Part shown: positions 28,776-40,289 of the stretch, in pieces
How positions within the stretch are numbered: the first letter of the stretch is position 1
Layout of the letters: every line of letters starts with the position of its first letter
From: Mactra quadrangularis
Lineage: Eukaryota; Mollusca; Bivalvia; Venerida; Mactridae
NCBI GenBank assembly: GCA_025267735.1
Contig: CM046298.1
Coordinates: 29,705,866-29,769,865 of the forward strand
Direction of reading: 5' to 3'
DNA: 64,000 nt
Position numbers and translations under genes: made by a program
Notes under the pieces: model-generated
Told to the model about the DNA's origin: nothing
The model's input: only the letters and a program-made list of their open reading frames with translations
Database searches by the model: none

Positions 28776-28818
28776 ACCAACGGCCCTTTTCAGGGCCACC
28801 CATCTTTTTCGAAAGAAT
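28776..28818 (+). terminator. histone-type 3' stem-loop and downstream element of gene D
   Basis: ACCAAC, GGCCCT-TTTC-AGGGCC (28782-28797), ACCCA (28798-28802), then CGAAAGAAT at 28810-28818. This is the closest of the four to the classical histone signal, including the ACCCA cleavage-site flank and a GAAAGA core downstream. A cryptic AATAAA follows at 28835. Confidence 0.9.
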
Positions 28819-28960
28819 ATATTCTCATCATGTCAATAAAATTCATAAAATCATATCATATAATTCAGTCTTATAAAAACAAAAACAAAGTCCATACACA
28901 AACCAACACGAACAAACTCAAAATATGTAAACTGACTTTCCATTGGATATACGTTTAAAT

Positions 28961-29020
28961 GTAGGTCAATCCGTTTTAATGTAGGTCAATCCGTTTTAAT
29001 GTAGGTCAATCCGTTTTTTT
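28961..29020 (+). repeat. three tandem 20-bp units containing TGTAGGTCAATCC
   Basis: GTAGGTCAATCCGTTTTAAT occurs at 28961, 28981 and 29001 (the last unit varies at its end). The 13-base core is also present twice, inverted, in the gene B/C promoter (13898 and 13917). AGGTCA matches a nuclear-receptor half-site. Confidence 0.85.
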
Positions 29021-29052
29021 CTGATCACTTGACATTTTACTACTCAACAACA

Positions 29053-29270
29053 CCAACACACAGGGCGCTACAAAAAAGTTTTACTTTTTGAATGGTACCT
29101 CTTCTCTCTCCCAAATTTTGATTTTTCCCCTCAAAATTTGTTTCTTTTCGGTTCGGTACCATAAATATTTTTTCTCTATTTTCGGGTACTATAGATCATT
29201 TTTTTTTTTTCGGGTACTATAGATCATTTTTTTTTTAAAAATTGGTACCATTCTAGCGCCCTACACTACT
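29053..29270 (-). repeat. right terminal inverted repeat of the Polinton
   Basis: It is the inverse of 12201-12422. The sequences differ at two bases and in the length of one A-tract by eye, giving about 99% identity, which points to a recent insertion. Confidence 0.95.
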
Positions 29271-29276
29271 CATACC
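29271..29276. repeat. target-site duplication, right copy (CATACC)
   Basis: Identical to 12195-12200. The inferred empty site reads CTTGAAG-CATACC-TGAGC. Confidence 0.93.
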
Positions 29277-31116
29277 TGAGCATATAATGCTCTACGACTA
29301 GGTGTGCTTTCTGGGTGTTTGTCTTTTTTTCTCTTTGGGAAATAATTAACTGTAATTTGTTCAACTTGTTTTTTTGTAAAAACGAGAGTACGTTACCAAC
29401 TGCCATGATAGCCAGTACAAAAAACTAGGATAAGAAACGCCTAAAGATAACATGGTATTTGGAGGTACATATCATCATTTGGTATGTGTAATAATGCTGC
29501 AATGGGTTACCCCTTTCAAAATTTCTATTTTATTTTGCCTTGTGCTTAATTGTGCTAGTCATAATTTATTTGGCGTGTACATGTAACATGGTTCATAGAA
29601 ATTGTACCAATTTCACGTGAAAATAAATTTTAAGCAAATAGAAACAATGGAATAAACCGAGATTTTAGTTAGGTTTTGTGCAATTGACTTTGAAGCAAGT
29701 CGAACTTGTTACAGTTAAATATTTCCATATTGCTGGTATTATAACGTTGATATTGACCTGGTACAGTTAACCACTCGACCACTCGACAGTCTGGCACGAA
29801 GAAAGTTGTATTAGTTCAGAACTGTATGATTGGACAAGTGTTCTAAGCATTTCGCTAGCTAGCGCTTTGTCCTCTGGTACCCTTCTTACACCAAAAACAA
29901 AAGGAATACACATTTGATATCAAATTAAGGGTACCAGGGGGCAACGCGCTAGCTAACTATGTTTAGGAAATTCGCCTCAAGTTAATATTAACGTTAAATA
30001 CAGAAACGCCTGGATATAACAAACCAATGTCGGTCCATTCATAACACAGCTGTTGGATGCAGACATATGACTACCTTATGGGATAAGAATCCACTTGATC
30101 TGGGACGGAGGTTGTGACATTTGAGAATGAACTCCTTGCTCAGAAATTCATTTTTTCTCGGGTTATAATTTAAATGACGTAATACCCTTGAACAAAATCA
30201 TTGTAAAACTGAAGTGCTATTAAACACTGCTTACAGACTGACTTGGTTTTGTAAGTTGCTTTCAGTCAAGTACCTTATATATTTATGTAGGCTCATTGTT
30301 TCATATTATAACTTCATTTAAATTTTATTTTGAGTTCCTACTCAAGTGTTACAATCTTTGGCCCTGTAATCATTTTGAGTCACTCTCGACACTATTAATG
30401 TGTTTTGATCGAGTACTCGAAATCATTGCATTTTTAAAAAGTCCCTAAAACCCATTATTCTCACATCGGGGAGTTACATCCTGTCAGCACAAACCATGTG
30501 ACGATAGTGGTATCATGTGACAATGCATTCGGAACTCTTCGGCAATTTTCTTCGTGGATGATCGCCGGGGTGTTCTGAATGGTGCCTCATGTATTCACCG
30601 GTGTGTCTAAAGTGCGTAATGTGGCGCAAAATAATTTGAAATGGTCAGAAATGTTGGTCATATTGGAACGTTCATAAACAAATTATATTAGAAAGTGTGC
30701 AAGGTTAGAGATAAGATGCATTCTTCTCTTGAATTTTGGATAAATTTTAAGTATTCATAGGCCATACCAAAAAGACAAAATGTTAGTCTCCGCATGCGGA
30801 CCTTGTGTTTTGAAATCTGTTTTTACTACATCATGTACGTGAACGTATTAGTTGCAATTTGAACCAAAATTGACAATAAATTGTTTATACTGCAGTCCGA
30901 ATCCGATCTATTAAGTAATTGAAAAGTTATTGCAAAATGATCAACCTTATATAACCGATACATCGAACTAAAACTGTTGTCTTTATTTGTCTAAGTCGAC
31001 TGAACGCCAAGCAAAAAACTCTTTTTGGTATGACCTTAGAATATATATCATACGACACTTCACATACCATCCATAGAATTTAAGGACAAATTAACCATAT
31101 ACAAACTATTTTTGGA
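29277..31116. other. AT-rich host interval, one small inverted repeat, no gene
   Basis: No coding frame was recognised. It contains a short inverted-repeat element (29854-29956, listed separately) and a CATTCGGAACTCTTCGGC motif near 30527 shared with the MITE at 53.7 kb. Confidence 0.45.
29854..29956. mobile_element. short inverted-repeat element (MITE-like, ~103 bp)
   Basis: The left arm GCTAGCTAGCGC...CTGGTACCCTT faces the right arm AAGGGTACCAG...GCGCTAGCTAAC, about 31 bp each with a few mismatches, around a 40-bp centre. No TSD was resolved. Confidence 0.55.
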
Positions 31117-31390
31117 CATACTTTCGTAGAGTTTGGTTATGAAATTATTTCTACGGCCATCCTCTCTCCTACCATTGTTTCTTATTTATGTAGGGCAGTT
31201 GTCAGTCACTGACGAAAGTATGTGCTTAGTAGTTGGTTGACAGCTAAATCCAGATTTAGCCTGTCCAGGAACAGTGAGTAGGTTGACTTGACCGTCATTA
31301 TATGACATATGCAATGTGTTGCTACGGCGGTAAACCCAACAAACAAAACCCAACAAACACAAACAACAAACAAAACCTTTAAAGTTCATT
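31117..31390 (+). repeat. SINE family A, copy 3, head missing
   Basis: It matches the body of the copy at 54802-55122 from ATACTTTCGT onwards, including GGGCAGTTGTCAGTCACTGA and a CAAA tail. The tRNA-like head is absent (5' truncation). Confidence 0.75.
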
Positions 31391-32192
31391 TTACGCAATT
31401 TTACGTTACACTATAATTTACATATTTTAGGTTACCGTCGTAAAAGTCAAGATTAATCGTGCTATTTACAATTGTTTATTAATAGGAAAAATACATTTAA
31501 CGGAAATATTTAAATGTAAAAAGAAGAAAAATGTATTTAGCTATCTGACGACTGAATTTACTTGTGAGACAGTTGGTATTCTTACAATAAAGGGAAGTAA
31601 CTGCTGTTTGGTGTTTACTTCCCCTTCAGTGGTTATTTCCCTTTATTAAAGAAAAAATTGTTCTGTCAAAGAGGCGAATATGTTTTCTTTTACATTTAAA
31701 TATATAATTCTCTGAATTTAGTCTTCCTTTTGTAAATAACCAGTCTATAATGGTTAACTATAAACATCCTGCATCAAGAATTTGTGGAAGAAAACAAGAT
31801 TAATTTTGACGTTTACATCTGTTACCTAAATCATGTAAAGTAGCGTGAATAGCATAATGTAGCGCAAAGTAAATCTAAAATCGACAATTATGTTTATATC
31901 ATTAAAAATACTCTTGTCATAATCTTAAGTATCATATTCTATAATAATTCTTTATGAATACATAAGATTTTTTGTCAAAATCATCATACTAAATGGTATC
32001 ATAGGCGTATTAGGTGAATGACGTAGCCAATGCCAATTCCTAACCTTGCGCACTTTTTAATATAATTTGCTTATGGATTTAACAATGCTGATACAAAAGA
32101 TACATTTTTATTCAAAACACCTTTTTTCTTTTATAAGATATGTAAAGTTACCACCTATTAGACTACTTACTATACTTTACGAAACTCCTAAG
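31391..32192. other. AT-rich interval, nothing recognised
   Basis: No coding frame, RNA gene or bounded repeat was recognised. Confidence 0.45.
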
Positions 32193-32714
32193 TACCCCGA
32201 TTTCAATATCGTAGGAAATTTTTCGACATTTGAGTCCGATCGATAACGGAAATATGTATATAGCACAATACTCTTGTATATAGCACAATACTCTTGTCTG
32301 CTTGCATGGTTTTATGTTACTTAATCGTTGCAAAACGGTTTGTCGTGCATACGCTGATATGGGAAGGTTTCTAATTGCTTTGATTTAACAGAAAAAAAGC
32401 AATAAGTAATCTTATCCTGCATCGCTTCGCTAAAGACCTATGGCAATTTCTCAATCTTGGAGCGACATTCGAGCCATTTCTTGACTTTTCCTTGTGCATA
32501 TCAACGATTTACTCCAAAACTGACCACGTGGGATTTTCGGATAAGAAGCGCGAGCCCATTCCCGCTTTTCAGCTCATGTACCACAAAACCAATAAAAAGT
32601 ATAAAAAACCTTGGAAGCAGACGACAATAATTATGGTCCTATACAACTTTCCATTTACGATTGGACTTAAATGTTGAAAAATAAAAACTTCCAACATTGA
32701 AATCGGGGTACTTG
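32193..32714. mobile_element. putative MITE with AAGTACCCCGATTTCAAT ends
   Basis: AAGTACCCCGATTTCAAT near 32193 is inverted near 32697-32714, and similarity continues a further 15 bp or so. No target duplication was identified. The open frame at 32492-32677 inside it is not convincing. Confidence 0.5.
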
Positions 32715-32930
32715 CTGAACGTGCTTACGGCAATCGGTTTGTAAATATAAGTCACGTGGTACTACTATCGTCACGTGATTAATATGATGGCCGTGTTGAA
32801 AGAAACAGTGCGTGATTCGAATGTTGTGAAGAGCGTTAAAATCGGAACTCATCGGAGATCTTCTGCACAGATATGCCTTGGACATCAAAATTGATAGCAA
32901 TAAAACAAAGTATAAGGCCCGAGGTGTGCT

Positions 32931-33356
32931 CAACAATGCGAGCGCTCGAGGCAGCGCTTGCTTCGCGAATTGTTAGGCTATTGAACGTCTGCAAGCGATC
33001 GCTGTAAAATCCAAGATGGCGTCAAACAGCAAATATTGAAAATGGCGTGTGGGGGAACAATTATTTCTGCCGATACATGAGATCTTTCACATTTTTTATC
33101 ATGAATCATTATGATACAATTTACTGTACCAAATAAATTAATACATTATTTGCATTGCGTGGATATGTTTTAAGGAACAAGTAACACACAAGTTTGCGTC
33201 CCACTCTTCAGGGATAATTCTTTGAGATAAAAATTAATTTTTCCAGCCGCCATCTTTGATATCTAAGCGAAACACCCCTCGAGCTGAACTGCGAGCACTC
33301 GCATTCAGAACGATAGCGCTCGATGTCGCCCCGAGCGCTTGTATTGTTGAACGCAC
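32931..33356. mobile_element. putative MITE with GCGCTCG-rich ends (~426 bp)
   Basis: Terminal inverted repeats of about 28 bp: CAACAATGCGAGCGCTCGAG on the left faces a CGAGCGCTTGTATTGTTG-type right end. No TSD was resolved. Confidence 0.55.
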
Positions 33357-33860
33357 TTCCGGTATATAACTCGTCATTCTCGTTCCAAGAGGCTATCAGA
33401 TCGAAAATCTTGATAACTTTATGGTAAGAGAATGAACTTGTTTGCAAGCAGTACTAAGTTAATATCTGCAATTTGACCGCTGTTCTGCTATCTAGCAAAT
33501 TACAAAATTTAAAGGTGGCTTTCCCACTTCATTTAACGACTGTTAAAATCTTTTAATCGTGGCCGGCTGCCGTTTTCCGCAGTGATAATGTATTATGTAC
33601 ATGCATAATCGCAGTTGAACTTGAACGTGGTGAATCAAAGTGCTACACATCGTGTTTCTGTGCAGTTTGTAATATTTCCACAAAATACATATTCATGAAC
33701 TTTACTTTTATTACGGAATCCATATTAGAACATCTTTATCTCCGTATGTTGTACAGGGTATATTTGCATATAAATCGCTCAGAAGTTCCGAGTGCCCAAT
33801 TGAGCCACTGCCAGCGTCTTAAGCGACTTCGTAATGTGCTCTAATCAATTCCATATGAAG
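33357..33860. other. interval without recognisable gene
   Basis: No coding frame or bounded repeat. The pattern AATCTTGATAACTT with nearby GAGAATG recurs at about 33408 and 40246, a possible dispersed-repeat remnant. Confidence 0.4.
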
Positions 33861-34203
33861 GCTGAATTACGCCAGGTCGCATTGTCACCCTACGCCACGT
33901 CGCATGAAAACACGAATGTACGACAAAATAGTATAATCGTCGTATCTAGGTCCCGCGGGACGCCATGAAATAACACAATCATGCGACAAAAGTAAGCAAA
34001 AATACGACATGAAAAGGTATCGTACGTTTGTAAGTTTTGTATTAACAGGCAAAAGCACGACAAAATAATTGAATTGTCGCATGATTGGTGTTATTGCATG
34101 GCGCCCCGTGGGACGAAGATACGACAAAATACCATTTTGTCGTTCTCTCGTGTTTTCATGTGGCGCCCCGCGGGACGACAATACGACATGGCGTAATTTA
34201 GCC
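33861..34203. mobile_element. foldback MITE, ~343 bp
   Basis: The two halves are largely inverted copies: GCTGAATTACGCC (33861) faces GGCGTAATTTAGC (34203). Internal matches include ATGAAAACACGA, CGACAAAATA, CCCGCGGGACG and ATCATGCGACAA. The minus-strand open frame through it reflects repeat composition, not a gene. Confidence 0.8.
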
Positions 34204-34284
34204 ACCTTAAAAAAAATAGCTTAAAAAATTTTCAGGAAAAAAAGATTTCCCCAAAAAATTCAGCAAAAAAAATTTTCAGCAATG

Positions 34285-37200
34285 AAGTAATTCAAATGCC
34301 ACCTATGCTTGTGTATCTGAGTCGAACTACAAGTTGAATACCAAACTACTAGCTAGTAATTCAAACGATACCTATGCTGGTGAGTCCCGGTCGAACTACA
34401 ACTTGAATACCCAACTTCTAGCTACTAATTCAAAAAATACCTATGCTGGTGATTCCGGGTCGAACTACAACTTGTATACCCAACTACTAGCTAGTAATTC
34501 AAACGATACCTATGCTGGTGAGTTCGGGTCGAACTACAACTTGAATACTCAACTACTAGCTAGTAGTTCAAACAATTCCTACGCTAGAGTACCTGGGCCG
34601 AATTTCAATTTGAATACCTAACTACTAGCTTGTAATTCAAAAGATACTTTTGCTGGTGTATCTGTGTCGAACAACGAGTTGAATACCCATCTACTAGCTA
34701 GTAGTTCAAAAAATACATATGTTGGTGTGTCCGGGCCGAACTACAAGTTGTATACACAATTACTAGCTAGCAATTCAAGTATAACGTATGTTGATGTATT
34801 TTATGTGAACTACAAGTTGAATACCCAACTACTAGCTAGTAGTTCAAAAGATACATATACTGGTGTGTCCGGGTCGAACTACAACTTGAATACCCATCAA
34901 CTAGCTAGTAATTCAAAAAATACCTATGCTGGTGTGTCCTGGCCGAACTACAAGTAGAGTACCCAACTACTGGCTAGTAATTCAAATGATACCTATGCTT
35001 GTGAGTCCGGGTCGAACTGCACCTTAAATACCCATCTACTAGCTTGTAATTCAAAAAATACCTATGCTGGTGTGTCCTGGCCGAACTACAAGTAGAGTAC
35101 CCAACTACTAGCTAGTAATTCAAACGGTACCTATGCTGGCGAGTCCGGATCGAATTACAACTTGAATAACCAACTACTAGCTAGTAATTCAAAAACTACC
35201 TATGCTGGTGTGTCCGGGTCGAACTACAACTTGAATACCCAATTACTAGCTAGTAATTCAAATGTTATGTATAGTAATGTGTCTTCGTCGAACTACAAGT
35301 TAAATACCCAACTACTAGCTTGTAGTTCAAACAATTCCCATGCTAGAGTACCTGGGTCGAACTACAACTTGAATACCCAACTACTAGCTAGTAATTCAAA
35401 TGTTATGTATAGTAATGTGTCTGGGTCGAACTACAAGTCGAATACCCAACTACTAGCTAGTAGTTTAAACAATTTCTACGCTAGAGTACCTAGGCCGATT
35501 TACAATTTGAATATCCAACTACTAGCTAGTAATTCAAAAGATACATTTGCTGGTGTATTTATGTCGAACTACAAGTTGAATACCCATCTACTAGCTAGTA
35601 GTTCAAAAAATACATATGCTGGTGTGTCCGGGCCGAACTACAAGTTGTATACCCAATTTCTAGCTAGTAATTCAAGTATAAGGTATGTTGATGTATTTTA
35701 TGTGAACTACAAGTTGAACACCCAACTACTAGCTAGTAGTTCAAAAGATACATATGCTGGTGTGTTCGGGTCGAACTACAACTTGAATACCCATCTACTA
35801 GCTAGTAGTTAAAAAATACCTATGCTGGTATGTCCTGGCCGAACTACAAGTTGAATACCCAACTACTAGCTAGTAATTGAAACGATACCTATGCTGGTGA
35901 GTCCGGGTCGAACTACAACTTGAATACCCAACTACTAGCTAGTAATTCAAACAATTCCTACGCTAGAGTACCTAGGCCGATTTACAATTTGAATATCCAA
36001 CTACTAGCTAGTAATTCAAAAGATACATTTGCTGGTGTATTTATGTCGAACTACAAGTTGAATACCCAACTACTAGCTAGTAGTTCAAACGATACCTATG
36101 CTGGTGAGTCCGGGTCGAACTACAACTTGAATACCCAACTACTAGCTAGTAATTCAAAAAATACCTATGCTGGTTGAGTCCGGTCGAACTACAAGTTGAA
36201 TACCTAATTACTAGCTAGTAATTCAAACGATACCTATGCTGGTGAGCCCGGGTCGAACTACAACTTGAATACCCAACTACTAGCTAGTAATTCAAAAAAT
36301 ACCTATGCTGGTTGAGTCCGGTCGAACTACAAGTTGAATACCCATCTTCTAGCTAGTAATTCCAATATTACATATGCTGGTGTGTCCAGGCCTAACTACA
36401 ACTTGAATACCCAACTACTGGCTAGTAATTCAAAAAATACCTATGCTTGTGAGTCCGGGTCGAACTGCAACTTAAATACCCATCTACTAGCTTGTAATTC
36501 AAAAAATACCTATGCTGGTGTGTCCTGGCCGAACTACAAGTAGAGTACCCAACTACTAGCTAGTAATTCAAACGGTACCTATGCTGGCGAGTCCGGATCG
36601 AATTACAACTTGAATAACCAACTACTAGCTAGTAATTCAAAAACTACCTATGCTGGTGTGTCCGGGTCGAACTACAACTTGAATACCCAACTACTAGCTA
36701 GAAATTCAAAAAATACTTATGCTGGTGTGTCCGGGCCGAACTACAACTTGAAAACCCAACTACTAGCTAGTAATTCAAATGTTATGTATAGTAATGTGTC
36801 TTCGTCGAACTACAAGTTAAATACCCAACTACTAGCTTGTAGTTCAAACAATTCCCATGCTAGAGTACCTGGGTCGAACTACAACTTGAATACCCAACTA
36901 CTAGCTAGTAATTCAAATGTTATGTATAGTAATGTGTCTGGGTCGAACTACAAGTCGAATTCCCAACTACTAGCTAGTAGTTTAAACAATTTCTACGCTA
37001 GAGTACCTAGGCCGATTTACAATTTGAATATCCAACTACTAGCTAGTAATTCAAAAGATACATTTGCTGGTGTATTTATGTCGAACTACAAGTTGAATAC
37101 CCATCTACTAGCTAGTAGTTCAAAAAATACATATGCTGGTGTGTCCGGGCCGAACTACAAGTTGTATACCCAATTTCTAGCTAGTAATTCAAGTATAACG

Positions 37201-39130
37201 TATGTTGATGTATATTATGTGAACTACAAGTTGAACACCCAACTACTAGCTAGTAGTTCAAAAGATACATATGCTGGTGTGTTCGGGTCGAACTACAACT
37301 TGAATACCCATCTACTAGCTAGTAGTTAAAAAATACCTATGCTGGTATGTCCTGGCCGAACTACAAGTTGAATACCCAACTACTAGCTAGTAATTGAAAC
37401 GATACCTATGCTGGTGAGTCCGGGTCGAACTACAACTTGAATACCCAACTACTAGCTAGTAATTCAAACAATTCCTACGCTAGAGTACCTAGGCCGATTT
37501 ACAATTTGAATATCCAACTACTAGCTAGTAATTCAAAAGATACATTTGCTGGTGTATTTATGTCGAACTACAAGTTGAATACCCAACTACTAGCTAGTAG
37601 TTCAAATAATACATTTGCTGGTGTGTCCGGGTCGAACTACAAGTTGAATACCTAATTACTAGCTAGTAGTTCAAACGATTCCTATGCTGGTGAGTCCGGG
37701 TCGAACTACAACTTGAATACCCAACTACTAGCTAGTAATTCAAAAAATACCTATGCTGGTTGAGTCCGGTCGAACTACAAGTTGAATACCCATCTACTAG
37801 CTAGTAATTCAAAAAATACCTATGCTGGTGAGTCCGGGTCGAACTACAACTTGAATACCCAACTACTAGCTAGTAATTCAAAAAATACCTATGCTGGTTG
37901 AGTCCGGTCGAACTACAAGTTGAATACCCAACTACTAGCTAGTAATTCAAAAAATACCTATGCTGGTGAGTCCGGGTCGAACTACAACTTGAATACCCAT
38001 CTACTAGCTAGTAATTCAAAAAATACCTATGCTGGTGTGTCCTGGCCGAACTACAAGTAGAGTACCCAATTACTAGCTAGTAATTCAAAAGACACCTATG
38101 CTGGTGAGTCCGGGTCGAACTACAACTTGAATACCCAACTACTAGCTAGTAATTCAAACGATACCTATATATGCTGGTGTGTCCGGGTCGAACTACAACT
38201 TGAATACCCATCTACTAGCTAGTAATTCAAAAAATACTTATGCTGGTGTGTCCTGGCCGAACTACAACTTGAAAACCCAACTACTAGCTAGTAATTCAAA
38301 AATTGCCTATGCTGGTGAGTCCGGGTCGAACTACAACTTGAATACCCATCTACTAGCTAGTAATTCAAAAAATACCTATGCTGGTGTGTCCTGGCCGAAC
38401 TACGACTTGAATGCCCAATTACTAGCTAGTAATTCAAACGACACCTATGCTGGTGAGTCCGGGTCGAACTACAACTTGAATACCCAACTACTAGCTAGTA
38501 ATTCAAACGATACCTATGCTGGTGAGTCTGGGTCGAACTACAAGTTAAATACCCAACTACTAGCTAGTAGTTCAAACAATTCCTATGCTAGAGTATCTGG
38601 GTCGAACTACAACTTAAATACCCAACTACTAGCTAGTAATTCAAATGTATTGTATAGAAATGTGTCTGGGTCGAACTACAAGTTGAATACCCAACTACTA
38701 GCTTGTAGTTCAATCAATTCCTATGCTAGAGTACCTGGGTCGAACTACAACTTGAATACCCAACTACCAGCTAGTAATTCAAATGTTATGTATAGTAATG
38801 TGCCTGGGTCGAACTACAAGTTGAATACCCAACTACTAGCTAGTAATTCAAAAGATACATTTGCTGGTGTATCTATGTCAAACTACAAGTTGAATACCTA
38901 TCTACTAGCTAGTAGTTCAAAAAATACATATGCTGGTGTGTCCGGGCCGAACTACAAGTTGTATACCCAATTACTAGCTAGCAATTCAAGTATAACGTAT
39001 GTTTATGTATTTTATGTGAACTACAACTTGAATACCCATCTGCTAGCTAGTAATTCAAAAGATACCTATGCTGCTGTGTCCGGGTCGAACTACAAGTTGA
39101 ATACCCAACTACTAGCCAGCTCGTAATTCG
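34285..39130. repeat. satellite, 69-bp unit (23-codon register), ~70 copies with higher-order structure
   Basis: Units of 69 bp contain ACTACTAGCTAGTAATTC, CCTATGCTGGTG and CGAACTACAACTTGAATACC. Because 69 is a multiple of three and the unit lacks a stop in one frame, long open frames arise with a 23-residue repeat (such as QLLASNSKNTYAGVSG). They are broken by TAG, TAA and TGA variants and by a recurrent T-insertion/G-deletion variant, so this is judged non-coding. Blocks at 35162-35812 and 36610-37329 are near-identical, offset 1448-1517 bp. Confidence 0.93.
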
Positions 39131-39190
39131 CGAACTACAAGTTGAATACCCATCTACAAGCTAGCTAGTAATTCGCGAACTACGAGTTGA

Positions 39191-40289
39191 ATTACTATGT
39201 ACAATCTACACGCCAACTTCACATACCTGGCTGCCGGCATAAATAGTCCCAAATTCCACCACAACCCCCAAATAAATATTGCATACACATATATTAGTAA
39301 GGGTATATAACTCATTAATCGGAGAACACGAAAAACACCTATCTCCTTCGATGGATCATGCATTTTATTTCTTGGTCGATTTTCAAAACCATACAGGGGC
39401 GGATCTAAGATTCTTTTCTAGGGTGTGTCTAAACATTCGAACCACAACCACATGCACTGTGTGCAGAATAACAAAACATGCTTATAATTAAAAGCTACAT
39501 AACCATTAGATTTATGTTAAAATCAAAGTCAAGCGAAGCGAGCCCTAGAAAAATTCCTTCATGCTACTTAAAAATGGTATACAGTTCAAAATTGTTCATG
39601 GACGGTTATATTTTGAACATTTTAGGGTGGTGTCTGGGTCACCCTGGTCCCCGCTAGACCACCTTTACCTTGTTTATAGTGATGTTGACGATAGTGGTGA
39701 TTTTGTTTGGCTTTTGAACTATGATGATGATCACTGTTTTGGGTGATTTTGTTATTGTTGTTTCTAGTGACGTTGACAAAAGTGGTGTTTTGTTAGGTAT
39801 CTAAACGATGATGATGATTGTAAGAACATGTATTTTAATTATTGTCAGATTAACATTATACATGTACTCGAGGCAAAGCACAAAGTGTTTTCTATTTGGT
39901 GAATTGAACAAGGCGAAATGTTAGTAATTTGTCTATTTGGACATTTTACGTTTGCTCGGTAAACATCATTTTCATTCTTTACCAATAATTTTAAGTCTCT
40001 ATCTATATTTTATACTAAAAATAATACAATTAGACGCTTTATTACATTTCGTGTTTTTATTACAAAAGAGGTTGGAATGTTCAACCACCTCGTAATAACT
40101 CGTTTTGAAATATATATTACAATTCGGGTTAAGCGTCAACTCAAGTTTGACCAACCTAGGTACCTATTCACTAAAACACACAAACCGAAAACGAAAACAC
40201 ATGTCCATTCCCAGAGTCTAGAAGGATTCTCGATACCAAATTGAGAATCTTGATAACTTCGGGGTACGAGAATGTGTATCTTATAGTAT
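39191..40289. other. interval between satellites, nothing recognised
   Basis: Mixed AT-rich sequence. Small open frames at 39279-39491 and 39561-39746 have no recognisable features. Confidence 0.4.

Larger units (their letters stand above)
12201..29270. mobile_element. complete Polinton/Maverick (adintovirus-type) element, 17,070 bp
   Basis: Hallmarks seen: 6-bp TSD, about 220-bp TIRs starting 5'-AG with a short AGT repeat, a retroviral-type integrase with chromodomain, protein-primed PolB, FtsK/HerA-type packaging ATPase, adenain-like protease, and major and minor capsid proteins. Every core frame is open from start to stop. The leftmost genes point outwards or diverge, while the core from 15101 rightwards is read on the plus strand. 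The two TIRs differ by two substitutions and one short A-tract indel by eye, so the insertion looks recent. Polintons combine features of transposons and of virions; whether this copy is an integrated virus or a transposing resident cannot be told from sequence alone. Confidence 0.97.

Noticed and set aside
12201..29270. Free viral contig or assembly contamination
   Set aside because: Clean 6-bp TSDs join the element to host-like repetitive DNA on both sides, so it is integrated.
34334..39126. Series of long plus-strand open frames with a 23-residue repeat, as a repeat-protein gene
   Set aside because: Units carry in-frame stops and recurrent frameshifting variants in the same array, and frames start and stop wherever those variants fall. 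It is best explained as a 69-bp satellite.
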